Of a stretch of 64,000 nt of DNA, positions 8,803-17,046 are shown piece after piece. The stretch's first letter is position 1; the number at the start of each line of letters is the position of its first letter. Below the pieces are notes generated by a model. That model was not told the origin of the DNA and ran no database searches. It saw only the letters and a list, made by a program, of their open reading frames with translations. The stretch comes from Psychrobacter immobilis (lineage in GTDB: Bacteria > Pseudomonadota > Gammaproteobacteria > Pseudomonadales > Moraxellaceae). The translations under genes and the position numbers were made by a program. The DNA lies in contig NZ_CAJGZM010000004.1 in assembly GCF_904846175.1 (NCBI RefSeq), forward strand, positions 186,001 to 250,000, written 5' to 3'.

Positions 8803-9363
8803 ATGCTGTCGCAGTCGACTTTTAAGCATTTATTTAAGCGCTCTATAGCTACTAAAGGCGCAAAGCATCAGTCACGCTACCTGACTGATGGAGAGCTAGC
8901 GTTGGCACGCTCAGTATTTGGTGATAGCCTCAAGCTTGATAGCGTGCAGCTTAAAACCGCATGGTGGATCTTAAAACATTATGCTGTTAGCCCTAATGGT
9001 AATATTTATTTTCATCCGGCTGATTGGGTCACAGATTTTAGCCAATGTTCCTTGGCTAAGCAAAGCTGGCTTATCCATGAATTGACCCACGTTTGGCAAT
9101 TGCAGCAAGGTCTTAAAGTTATACGCGGCGCTATCATAAATCGCCGTTATGATTATGTACTTGAAGCAGGTAAGTCTTTTTTTAACTATGGCATTGAGCA
9201 GCAGGCACGTATGGTACAAGACTATTTTGTCCGTCGTCATCATGGTCATGACTGTCGGGATTTTGAAGCTTGCATTCCATTCTTGGCATCACCAAATTTA
9301 AGCACGCCAACGCTTGATACTAATCATAATAGACATGACAATCACAGGTCGTTTAAAGTTTAA
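8803..9363 (+). CDS. HExxH-containing protein of unknown function (zincin-like)
   Basis: This 186-residue protein carries a zincin-type motif HELTH at residues 92-96 inside SWLIHELTHVWQLQQG, and a possible third metal ligand Glu in YGIEQQARMVQDYF about 50 residues later. The same arrangement occurs in small proteins annotated as Vgr- or Rhs-related and DUF4157-like putative peptidases. No signal peptide is visible, so it would be cytosolic unless secreted by another route. It stands alone, between rarA on the opposite strand and a lipoprotein gene 268 bp downstream, with no type VI or Rhs genes in this window. Peptidase activity is an inference from the motif; the substrate is unknown. Confidence 0.6.
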   Translation: MLSQSTFKHLFKRSIATKGAKHQSRYLTDGELALARSVFGDSLKLDSVQLKTAWWILKHYAVSPNGNIYFHPADWVTDFSQCSLAKQSWLIHELTHVWQLQQGLKVIRGAIINRRYDYVLEAGKSFFNYGIEQQARMVQDYFVRRHHGHDCRDFEACIPFLASPNLSTPTLDTNHNRHDNHRSFKV

Positions 9364-9631
9364 CCTTTCTATTATGCTTAAATATTTATATGATGGCTTA
9401 AGCTGTTTATGATTACAGACAGGAATTATTATAAAAAAATGATCATAAAAAGCTCTAGAATTTATTACTCAATTGAGTCAATAACGCTTCTAAAAATACC
9501 ATTAGTTATGGACAGTATCATCACGTTGGCTTTTACTTTTTCTGCTTTTAATAAGGATATGAATTCGGATGTTTAAACTCTTATCAGTAAAACCTGACAT
9601 TGATGCTAATCATCGCTATATAAATGTAGCC

Positions 9632-10564
9632 ATGATTCGCCCGTATAAAGCCCCTAGCTTGATTGCGGCAGCACTGACTGGTGTACTGTTAGTAAGTGGT
9701 TGTCAGCAGCAAGCCGAAGAGCCAATACCTGATAGCAGTCAAACTAAAGAGAAAACCAGCGCTGAAGACAGTCAGCCTATGCGCAAAAGCGATTCTGCTG
9801 CTGCTAGTATAGAACAGTTTCAGCCTTTGTATCTTGCGCAAGCGCAAGGGCTACAGCAACGCTTGCAAGCGGAATATGAATCGCTACAAGCGGCAGATGC
9901 CTCAGACAGTGGCAACGACTTGTTGCCTGATAATACAACTGCTATGCCAACGAATGATAGTGGAGCTGCCAATCAAACAACGAATAATAATCAAACGACT
10001 AATTCTGAGCAAATAGCAAAACCAACCGCTACGGATCCAGCCGCAGCTACGGACACTAGCAATAGTGATTCTAACTCTAGCAGTAACTCTGATATTGATG
10101 CTACTTTAGAGACTGATATTAATACCAGTACAGAAGTGGGCGAGCGCGACTTAACGGTGCTTAAGCGTATTAGCCTTGAGCCGCGTAAACCAGTGATTTT
10201 GACAGATAAGCAGATTATAGACAGCTATCAGCAAGCGATGGAAGCCCTTTATCAGCCTGTGACCACACCACTTAGCGCTAAAGATGTTGATACTCTAATC
10301 AATATCGCGACATTGGTACCGCAGGTATTTGAACATGCAGAAATTGCCGGTAGACTGAGTGCAAAAAGCCCAGCGTTGGCGCGTTTGATTATTCAGCATC
10401 AAGTATGGGAGCAAATAGAAGCCCAGCAAGTCATTGATATGCAGCAGATGAAAATCAATCAGCAGCAAGAGTTTGAAAGGCTGATGGCGAAATTTAACGA
10501 AACCATTCAAGGTTATGACGAGCAAATTGCCAAATACGAGCAGACGTTAAAAGAGTTTCAGTAA
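9632..10564 (+). CDS. Putative lipoprotein with low-complexity linker
   Basis: From ATG 9632 the product is 310 residues, with a lipoprotein signal peptide (MIRPYKA then ALTGVLLVSGC, lipidated Cys24). The frame is open from ATG 9569, but that start would bury the signal peptide. Residues of about 25-165 are Ser/Thr/Asn/Asp/Gln-rich and probably disordered. The C-terminal third (about 175-310) is helical and ends in a Gln/Glu-rich coiled-coil-like region (EAQQVIDMQQMKIN onward). I recognise no enzyme motif. It may be an envelope spacer or scaffold protein; that is inference. A terminator follows, shared with gltA. Confidence 0.6.
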   Translation: MIRPYKAPSLIAAALTGVLLVSGCQQQAEEPIPDSSQTKEKTSAEDSQPMRKSDSAAASIEQFQPLYLAQAQGLQQRLQAEYESLQAADASDSGNDLLPDNTTAMPTNDSGAANQTTNNNQTTNSEQIAKPTATDPAAATDTSNSDSNSSSNSDIDATLETDINTSTEVGERDLTVLKRISLEPRKPVILTDKQIIDSYQQAMEALYQPVTTPLSAKDVDTLINIATLVPQVFEHAEIAGRLSAKSPALARLIIQHQVWEQIEAQQVIDMQQMKINQQQEFERLMAKFNETIQGYDEQIAKYEQTLKEFQ

Positions 10565-10620
10565 AAATTTAGAAGATTACCGCTGATTGCTGTGTTAATC
10601 CTATCAAATGTAAACCATAG

Positions 10621-10648
10621 AAAATCCCGCTACGAGAGCGGGATTTTT
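10621..10648. terminator. Bidirectional terminator between lipoprotein gene and gltA
   Basis: A stem aaaatcccgct / agcgggatttt with a short loop and flanking A and T runs lies between two converging genes. Confidence 0.85.
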
Positions 10649-10686
10649 ATGTGTCTAATTTTTATACTGCTAAAATAAAAGACTGA

Positions 10687-11967
10687 CTATTTACGGTCTT
10701 CGACTTTAACGAATTCGCGTTTTGTCTCACCAGTATATAACTGACGTGGGCGACCGATTTTGAACGGTGCGCTGTGCATCTCTAACCAATGGCTGATCCA
10801 ACCAGAAGTACGCGCTAGTGAGAAGATAACGGTAAACATTGACGTTGGGATACCGATGGCTTTAAGGATAATGCCAGAATAGAAATCAACGTTTGGATAC
10901 AAGTTACGCTCAACGAAGAAAGGGTCTTCTAAAGCAATTTTCTCAAGCGCCATCGCAAGCTCAAGCTTAGGATCATTGATACCCAATGCGCCCAGGACTT
11001 CGTCACAAGTTTCTTTCATTACTTGTGCGCGTGGGTCAAAGTTTTTGTAAACACGGTGACCAAAGCCCATTAGTTTCACTTCACGGCTTTTTACTTTTTC
11101 CATGAATGCTGGTACGTTTTCAACTGTACCAATTTCATCCAACATAGTAAGTACGGCTTCATTGGCGCCGCCATGTGATGGGCCCCAAAGGGCAGCGATA
11201 CCCGCAGCGATACAAGCGTAAGGATTCGCGCCAGTAGAACCTGCTAGACGTACGGTAGACGTTGAGGCATTTTGCTCGTGGTCAGCATGCAGGGTGAAGA
11301 TTTTGTCCATGGCGCGAGTGATGACGTCATTGGTTTTGTAGTCAACATCAGCAGGCGTTGCAAACATCATGTATAAGAAGTTTTCTGCGTAATTGAAATC
11401 ATTACGTGGGTACATGAACGGTTCGCCCTGTGAGTATTTATAACTCATGGCTGCAAGCGTTGGCATTTTAGCGATTAGACGAATAGCAGTGATTTCACGA
11501 TGCTCTTCGTTGCTTACATCAAGATTTTCATGATAGAACGCTGATAAAGCACCAACGACACCGACCATGATAGCCATTGGGTGCGCGTCACGGCGGAAGC
11601 CTTCAAAGAATTTACGTAACTGGTCATGAACGCCAGTATGCTTACGGACTTTTTCATAGAAATCCGCTTTTTGCTCAGCGTTTGGTAAATCGCCATGAAT
11701 CAGCGCATAGGCCACTTCTAAGTATTCAGCATTGTTTGCTAACTCATCGATAGGATAGCCGCGATGCAACAGCTCGCCTTTGCCACCATCAATAAAGGTG
11801 ATTTTTGACTCAACAGGCGCAGTTGCCATAAAACCTGGATCGTAGGTCCAGTAGCCCGCTTGTTGAAAAGCAGCAACTTCAATAACTGACGGCCCTAAAG
11901 TACCTTCAATAATAGGAAGTTGGTAATCCTTACCATCTACGGTTAATGTGGCTTGATTATCAGCCAT
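10687..11967 (-). CDS. gltA: Citrate synthase, type II
   Basis: GltA condenses oxaloacetate and acetyl-CoA to citrate. The 426-residue length is typical of the hexameric, NADH-sensitive type II enzymes of Gram-negative bacteria. Catalytic regions are visible: His in [11 protein letters not shown], His in [14 protein letters not shown], and the Asp in the PNVDFYSGI stretch. It is divergent from sdhC, separated by a 1.1-kb non-coding region, the same arrangement as in Pseudomonas and Acinetobacter. A ggaga ribosome binding site precedes the ATG. An 18-bp tandem duplication lies about 80-115 bp upstream of the start. Confidence 0.97.
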   Translation of the reverse strand: MADNQATLTVDGKDYQLPIIEGTLGPSVIEVAAFQQAGYWTYDPGFMATAPVESKITFIDGGKGELLHRGYPIDELANNAEYLEVAYALIHGDLPNAEQKADFYEKVRKHTGVHDQLRKFFEGFRRDAHPMAIMVGVVGALSAFYHENLDVSNEEHREITAIRLIAKMPTLAAMSYKYSQGEPFMYPRNDFNYAENFLYMMFATPADVDYKTNDVITRAMDKIFTLHADHEQNASTSTVRLAGSTGANPYACIAAGIAALWGPSHGGANEAVLTMLDEIGTVENVPAFMEKVKSREVKLMGFGHRVYKNFDPRAQVMKETCDEVLGALGINDPKLELAMALEKIALEDPFFVERNLYPNVDFYSGIILKAIGIPTSMFTVIFSLARTSGWISHWLEMHSAPFKIGRPRQLYTGETKREFVKVEDRK

Positions 11968-12047
11968 AATCTAATCTCCATTGTTTTAACTTGTTAGAAT
12001 AAAATTGTAGAGACGCATACCTTCGCGCCCTAAAGGGTCAAAATCAA

Positions 12048-12083
12048 TTTAACATGCAGGCTATATTTAATATGCAGGCTATA
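12048..12083. repeat. 18-bp tandem duplication upstream of gltA
   Basis: Two adjacent 18-bp units, tttaacatgcaggctata and tttaatatgcaggctata, differ at one base. They lie in the probable gltA upstream control region. Confidence 0.7.
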
Positions 12084-12230
12084 TTAGCAGTTATTACTGA
12101 GGTTTTGAAAAGACTTTTGGCAGTAATGGCTGTGATACGGGTGCCTTAGTCGTAGTTAGCGACTGTAAACTTTGTATCAAAATATGTCTGCTTGGTAATT
12201 TAGCTTTAAAATACTTACTTATTGTTAACG

Positions 12231-12255
12231 TAATGGTTCTCATTAACATTATAAT
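12231..12255. promoter_or_regulatory. Fur-box-like palindrome with adjacent TATAAT
   Basis: TAATGGTTCTCATTA (12231-12245; reverse complement contains AATGAGAACCATT) resembles the half-site pattern of proteobacterial Fur boxes. A perfect TATAAT follows at 12250-12255, but I find no good -35 box at 17-bp spacing. Iron control is an inference. Confidence 0.35.
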
Positions 12256-12366
12256 ACTAAAGACTTTTTAGCAAGATACTCTGTTTTAATAACGAAAGAT
12301 AAATACTATAAAACAGACAGCGCATGAGTAATCGACAAATTGCTTTGGGTTTATGCTTTATCCTGA

Positions 12367-12410
12367 ATTGGTAATATTAATGAATTCATATTACCAATAG
12401 CTAGCTTTTT
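12367..12410 (+). terminator. AT-rich stem-loop with T-run (possible sRNA 3' end)
   Basis: A perfect 11-bp stem (attggtaatat / atattaccaat), loop of 10 and five T residues eight bases downstream. It is weak because the stem is AT-rich, but it could end a short transcript starting near 12262. Confidence 0.3.
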
Positions 12411-12671
12411 GTTAATTAATCTCTAATAACCACTATTTAGGGGATAAATTTGTAATTAGTGGCCAGTCATTTTATAATTGGAGGGATTTAACTGGCACTA
12501 GCTTTGCGCAAATTGATCGCTCATCCTAATGAAGCCGTGGATAAGGCTTGGCTTTACTCATACTTTGTTACGATTGGACGTTCGGTTTATAGACTAAAAA
12601 CCAGCTTATCGCTTGAATATTCTTGTTAACTGTTCTATTTTTAGATAGCCAACAATGAAGTTTACCTTAAT

Positions 12672-12716
12672 AAAAAATGATAACATAGAGATGACACCCT
12701 GGCGTTATCTTTTTTT
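12672..12716 (+). terminator. Terminator-like hairpin in gltA-sdhC gap
   Basis: A 13-bp A/T-flanked stem with one mismatch (aaaaaatgataac / gttatcttttttt) and a 19-base loop ends in seven T residues. No conventional gene precedes it on this strand, so it hints at an uncharacterised transcript in the gap. Confidence 0.4.
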
Positions 12717-12962
12717 GTTGATGGCAAGCAGTAAAAATAGAATAGTTAATCGATTTATCCCATCCTGTGTGCTGAGTATTAAAAGCGTGTAGACAGCTTG
12801 TTATTGAAAGGGATTGTCATCTCAACGAGCGAGGTTTAGCCGTCTATAGATAGGCTTTACTTAATAGACCGAAGCGACCTTTCAAATTTAGCGCAAATTA
12901 AACGACGTCAGCTAGCCCTTCCTTACTTTATTCATCTCATGTGTTGCTCGCCGCTTTAGAAT

Positions 12963-13007
12963 AGTTTTTTTATAAATAGTGTTTTTATAAATAGTATTGG
13001 TATAAAG
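12963..13007. repeat. 15-bp triplicate repeat upstream of sdhC
   Basis: Units agtttttttataaat, agtgtttttataaat and the diverged agtattggtataaag follow each other directly, ending 37 bp before the sdhC ATG, in the leader or promoter zone. Confidence 0.6.
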
Positions 13008-13044
13008 CGTTGATAGCAGATACAGGAGTATAACCGCAAAAAGG

Positions 13045-13431
13045 ATGCCCGCTGTGAAAAGCAACCGACCTATTGATCTGCCCTTAAGCCAAGTGATTAG
13101 CGTTAATCGCTCACCGATTGCGATAGCTTCAATCTTGCATCGTATCTCTGGCATTGTTTTATTTCTACTTATTCCTGTCATGCTGTGGTTATTGCAGAAT
13201 TCTTTGGCGTCGCCTGAGAGTTTTGAGACCGTATTTGACAATGTTCTCGTTCGCTTTTTGGCCTGGATTTTTGTCGCTGCCATTGCCTATCACTTTGTGA
13301 TGGGTATTAAGCATTTATTTGCTGATATGGGCATGAATGAGGAGCTAAAATCTGGCCGTGCCGCTTCTATGATTAGCTTTGTCATTGCAGCAATCTTAAT
13401 TGTCGCGTCATTTGTATGGGTGATGTTCTAA
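13045..13431 (+). CDS. sdhC: Succinate dehydrogenase cytochrome b556 subunit
   Basis: SdhC is one of two membrane anchors of complex II and helps bind heme b and ubiquinone. The 128-residue protein has three transmembrane helices. It carries the family signature SPIAIASILHRISGIVLFL, with the Ser and Arg expected near the quinone site, and the heme-ligand His in AIAYHFVMGIKHLFAD. Its stop codon overlaps the sdhD start by one base (taATG), which implies translational coupling. It is the first gene of the forward TCA operon. Confidence 0.95.
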   Translation: MPAVKSNRPIDLPLSQVISVNRSPIAIASILHRISGIVLFLLIPVMLWLLQNSLASPESFETVFDNVLVRFLAWIFVAAIAYHFVMGIKHLFADMGMNEELKSGRAASMISFVIAAILIVASFVWVMF

Positions 13432-13835
13432 TGAAAAACGATTCAGGAATCAACAGCGCTACTGGTCTGACCGGCTCAGGTTCACGCGATTGGATTGTGC
13501 AGCGTATCAGTGCTGTCATTTTAGCCGTTTACAGTGTGGTATTACTGGGCTTCTTCTTAACCCATGGTAATGTAACCTTCGTTGATTGGTCACAATTTAT
13601 GACCAGTTTACCGATGCGTTTGTTCAGCTTATTGGCCGTTTTGGCACTGGCTGGTCACGCTTGGGTTGGTATGTGGACGGTATTTACTGACTATATCACC
13701 ACTGGCAAACTGGGCTCAAGCGCAGCAGGTCTACGTTTAGTACTACAGACATTAATGATTATCGCTATTTTAGTGTTTCTATTTTGGGGCATCATGATTT
13801 TTTGGGGTAACGGCTTCGGTGTCGTTGCTGTTTAA
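13431..13835 (+). CDS. sdhD: Succinate dehydrogenase hydrophobic anchor subunit
   Basis: SdhD is the second membrane anchor of complex II. The 134-residue protein has three transmembrane helices, the GSRDWIVQRISAVILAVY motif at the first helix and the heme-ligand His region LAGHAWVGMWTVFTDY. The frame is open from an ATG at 13416 inside sdhC; I choose ATG 13431, which overlaps the sdhC stop. A 384-bp gap without a gene then separates it from sdhA, wider than usual in this operon. Confidence 0.95.
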   Translation: MKNDSGINSATGLTGSGSRDWIVQRISAVILAVYSVVLLGFFLTHGNVTFVDWSQFMTSLPMRLFSLLAVLALAGHAWVGMWTVFTDYITTGKLGSSAAGLRLVLQTLMIIAILVFLFWGIMIFWGNGFGVVAV

Positions 13836-14219
13836 TCATTAAGCAGATATCTAATCATTGGATATCAACAAATAACAACGGATGAACCTGACAACGCTAT
13901 TAACCCTTATATGGTTTATAGCTGTTAGATTATTATGATTCCGTAGTCACCAAAATAGTCATAGCTAATCATAGCGTTGGGCGCACACTGAATAGAAGCA
14001 TAAGTTATTGAGTAGCTCATAATGATTAGATGAATGAGTTACTAGGTGAATGTAGTTAATCAGGTGAGATGACCCAATATAACGATAGATATGCAAATTA
14101 AGTGGTTGAAGGCTGTTTGTATTGTATTTTGATTATTGTCAGTAGCGTTAACGCACAATAAGATGCAGAACAACCTTTTTATTTACTTCTAAGCATTAAC
14201 AGGCATTAGGAAAACCGTA
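13836..14219. other. 384-bp gap between sdhD and sdhA
   Basis: I see no gene here. A short inverted repeat (gatatc ... gatatc, about 13848-13868) lies just after sdhD; the rest is AT-rich with scattered short repeats of the type gtcatagctaatcatagcg. It could carry an internal promoter for sdhA, but I cannot point to a clear one. Confidence 0.4.
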
Positions 14220-16070
14220 ATGGCAACTAGACAAGATAATACTATTAGTAATATTAAAACCCTGAACTACGACGCGGTCATCGTTGGTGGCGGCGGCTCA
14301 GGTATGCGTGCTTCATTGCATTTAGCAGAAGCGGGCATGAAGGTTGCAGTCTTGACCAAAGTATTCCCAACCCGTTCGCACACGGTTGCTGCTCAAGGCG
14401 GTATCGGTGCAAGTTTGGGTAACATGAGCAATGATAACTGGCACTTTCACTTTTATGACACCGTTAAAGGGTCAGATTGGTTAGGTGACCAAGACGCCAT
14501 TGAGTACATGTGCCGTGAAGCGCCAAAAGTGGTGTATGAGCTTGAGCACATGGGTATGCCGTTTGACCGTAACGAAGATGGCACGATTTATCAGCGTCCA
14601 TTCGGTGGTCATACGTCAAACTATGGCGAAAAAGCCGTACAGCGTGCTTGTGCTGCTGCTGACCGTACTGGTCATGCACTATTGCATACGCTATATCAGA
14701 AGAACCTACAGCAAGGTACTGAGTTCTTTATCGAGTGGATTGCGCTTGATTTGATCAAAGACGACGCCGGTAATATCAATGGCGTCATCGCGATTGAGCA
14801 AGAAACGGGTACGGTTGCGGTATTCCAATCGCCAATCACTGTCTTAGCGACAGGTGGTGCAGGTCGTATCTTTGCTGCCTCTACCAACGCTTATATCAAT
14901 ACTGGTGACGGTATTGGCATGGCAGTTCGCGCAGGTATTCCACTACAAGACATGGAATTCTGGCAGTTCCACCCAACGGGCGTTCATGGTGCCGGTGTAC
15001 TATTGACCGAAGGTTGCCGCGGTGAAGGCGCAATCTTACGTAATAAGGATGGCGAAGCGTTCATGGAGCGTTATGCGCCAACCGTGAAAGACTTGGCACC
15101 ACGTGATTTGGTTTCTCGTTCTATGGACCAAGAAATCAAAGAAGGCCGTGGTTGTGGTCCAAATGCTGACCATATCGTGATGGATATGACGCATTTAGGT
15201 GTTGAAACCATCATGAAGCGTCTACCATCAGTATTTGAGATTGGTAAAAACTTCGCCAACGTTGATATCACGAAAGAGCCAATTCCCGTTATCCCAACCA
15301 TTCACTATATGATGGGCGGTATTCCAACGACGATTCATGGTCAAGTTATTGTGCCGGATCTAGAAGCGGGTACGGATGAAGATGGTCTATATGCTAAAGG
15401 CAACGTGGTTAAAGGTCTTTATGCAATCGGTGAGTGTGCGTGCGTCAGTGTGCACGGTGCCAACCGTTTAGGTACCAACTCATTGCTTGATTTATTAGTC
15501 TTTGGTCGCGCAGCTGGTAAGCATATCGTTGATGAATTCCATCATGCTGACCACAACTATGAGCCATTAGACCCACGTGTTCTTGATTATACGGTTGGTC
15601 GTTTAGACAAACTGCAACAATCGACTTCAGGCTATAATGCGCAAGACGTCGCTGATGAGATTCGTGCAACCATGCAAACGCATGCCAGCGTATTCCGTAC
15701 GCAAGCGATGATGGACGAAGGCGTTGCAAAAATCTTAGCGCTCGGTGAAAAAATTGACCAAATTCATTTGGCTGATAAATCACAAGTCTTTAATACGGCA
15801 CGTATCGAAGCCTTTGAAGTAGGCAATCTTTATGAAGTGGCAAAAGCGACGATGATTTCAGCAGCTAAGCGTCACGAAAGCCGCGGCGCGCACAGTGTTT
15901 CTGACTATGATCGCCCAGAAGATGATGAATACGCACCAAACGGCCGTAACGATAGAGAATGGATGAAGCATACCTTATGGTATTCTGAAGGTAATAAAAT
16001 TATCTATAAACCCGTTCGTAAAGTGCCATTGACCGTCGATTATATCGAGCCGAAAGTCCGCGTCTATTAA
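14220..16070 (+). CDS. sdhA: Succinate dehydrogenase flavoprotein subunit
   Basis: SdhA oxidises succinate to fumarate with covalently bound FAD on the cytosolic face of the membrane. The 616-residue length is normal. Visible features are the FAD-binding dinucleotide fold (YDAVIVGGGGSGMRASLHLA), the FAD-linking His in RSHTVAAQGGIGASLGN, the substrate-site segment EFWQFHPTGVHGAGVLLTEG, and the C-terminal active-site region SVHGANRLGTNSLLDLLVFG. It is followed, 191 bp later, by sdhB, with a strong stem-loop between the two. Confidence 0.98.
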   Translation: MATRQDNTISNIKTLNYDAVIVGGGGSGMRASLHLAEAGMKVAVLTKVFPTRSHTVAAQGGIGASLGNMSNDNWHFHFYDTVKGSDWLGDQDAIEYMCREAPKVVYELEHMGMPFDRNEDGTIYQRPFGGHTSNYGEKAVQRACAAADRTGHALLHTLYQKNLQQGTEFFIEWIALDLIKDDAGNINGVIAIEQETGTVAVFQSPITVLATGGAGRIFAASTNAYINTGDGIGMAVRAGIPLQDMEFWQFHPTGVHGAGVLLTEGCRGEGAILRNKDGEAFMERYAPTVKDLAPRDLVSRSMDQEIKEGRGCGPNADHIVMDMTHLGVETIMKRLPSVFEIGKNFANVDITKEPIPVIPTIHYMMGGIPTTIHGQVIVPDLEAGTDEDGLYAKGNVVKGLYAIGECACVSVHGANRLGTNSLLDLLVFGRAAGKHIVDEFHHADHNYEPLDPRVLDYTVGRLDKLQQSTSGYNAQDVADEIRATMQTHASVFRTQAMMDEGVAKILALGEKIDQIHLADKSQVFNTARIEAFEVGNLYEVAKATMISAAKRHESRGAHSVSDYDRPEDDEYAPNGRNDREWMKHTLWYSEGNKIIYKPVRKVPLTVDYIEPKVRVY

Positions 16071-16160
16071 TTTTAGACGATGTGCGCTTGATTTTTACGC
16101 ACAGTACAAACGTTTTATCCTTTATCAATCTATTAAAAAGGTGACCGCCAGCGACAGACC

Positions 16161-16199
16161 ACTATCAGCGCTGAGATTTAAAATCGCAGCGCTGATAGT
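16161..16199. other. Perfect 13-bp stem-loop between sdhA and sdhB
   Basis: actatcagcgctg (16161-16173) pairs perfectly with cagcgctgatagt (16187-16199) across a 13-base loop. There is no downstream T-run, so it is more likely an mRNA processing or stability element, or a protein-binding site, than a terminator. Confidence 0.7.
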
Positions 16200-16261
16200 T
16201 TACAATCCTTAGATTGTACGGTTTGTCAGCCCGCCATCATCTACGTGTGGAGTTTAGCATT

Positions 16262-16972
16262 ATGAGCCGAGGTACTCGCATCATCGAAATCTATCGCTAC
16301 GATCCTGATGTGGACGCAGCGCCGCGCATGCAAACCTATACGGTTGAGTTGTTAGACTCAGATCGTATGTTGCTTGACGTGTTATTACGCTTAAAAAAGG
16401 AAGATGAAACCCTCACCTTCCGTCGCTCTTGCCGCGAAGGTATTTGCGGTTCTGACGGCATGAATATTAATGGTAAAAATGGTCTTGCATGTCTAATTAA
16501 CATGAATACCTTGCCTGAAAAAGTAACGGTTCGCCCGTTACCAGGTTTGCCAGTGGTTCGTGATTTGGTGGTCGATATGAACCAATTTTACGAGCAATAC
16601 GAAAAAGTTCATCCGTTCCTAATCAATGACCAGCCAGCGCCAGCAACAGAGCGCTTGCAGTCACCTGAGCAACGTGACAAGCTTAATGGTTTGTATGAAT
16701 GTATTTTATGTGCCTGCTGTTCAACCAGTTGCCCATCTTTTTGGTGGAATCCTGATAAATTCTTAGGTCCAGCAGCACTATTGAATGCCAACCGTTTCGT
16801 TTCTGACAGCCGTGATACCGATACGCGTGCGCGTTTGGCACGTTTAGACGATCCGTTCAGCTTGTTCCGTTGCCGCGGCATCATGAACTGTGTTTCAGTA
16901 TGTCCAAAAGGCTTAAATCCAACCAAAGCTATTGGTCATCTACGCAATTTACTTATCGATCAAGCAGGTTAG
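16262..16972 (+). CDS. sdhB: Succinate dehydrogenase iron-sulfur subunit
   Basis: SdhB carries electrons from SdhA to the quinone site through three iron-sulfur clusters. The 236-residue protein has the [2Fe-2S] cysteines in SCREGICGSDGMNING and GLACLI, and the ferredoxin-type cysteines in CILCACCSTSCPSFWWN and CRGIMNCVSVCPKGLNP. The frame extends upstream to 16214, but ATG 16262 with the normal SdhB N-terminus (SRGTRIIEIYRYDPD) and a nearby ggag is the better start. A strong terminator lies 40 bp after the stop, so the sdh part can be transcribed separately from the suc genes. Confidence 0.98.
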   Translation: MSRGTRIIEIYRYDPDVDAAPRMQTYTVELLDSDRMLLDVLLRLKKEDETLTFRRSCREGICGSDGMNINGKNGLACLINMNTLPEKVTVRPLPGLPVVRDLVVDMNQFYEQYEKVHPFLINDQPAPATERLQSPEQRDKLNGLYECILCACCSTSCPSFWWNPDKFLGPAALLNANRFVSDSRDTDTRARLARLDDPFSLFRCRGIMNCVSVCPKGLNPTKAIGHLRNLLIDQAG

Positions 16973-17011
16973 TCTACCTTTTATCGTTAATTAGCTTTAT
17001 AATAGCGCCAT

Positions 17012-17046
17012 AAAAAACACCACCTATCATTAGGTGGTGTTTTTTA
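17012..17046 (+). terminator. Intrinsic terminator after sdhB
   Basis: Stem acaccaccta / taggtggtgt with a short loop, A-run before and T-run after. It separates sdhCDAB from sucA. Confidence 0.9.

Larger units (their letters stand above)
11968..13044. other. 1.1-kb gltA-sdhC divergent intergenic region
   Basis: No convincing conventional gene is present. The region holds an 18-bp tandem duplication (12048-12083), a Fur-like palindrome overlapping a promoter-like TATAAT (12231-12255), an AT-rich perfect stem-loop followed by five T (12367-12410), a 46-codon CTG-initiated frame preceded by ggagg (12492-12629), a terminator-like hairpin (12672-12716) and a 15-bp triplicate repeat just upstream of sdhC (12963-13007). 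The promoters of gltA and sdhC must lie here. A 123-codon reverse frame (12912-13283) is mostly antisense to sdhC and not protein-like. Confidence 0.6.

Noticed and set aside
12912..13283. 123-codon reverse frame over the sdhC start
   Set aside because: It is mostly antisense to sdhC, the protein is low in recognisable structure (basic N-terminus, IYKNTIYKKTI repeats from the 15-bp units), and sdhC is certain.
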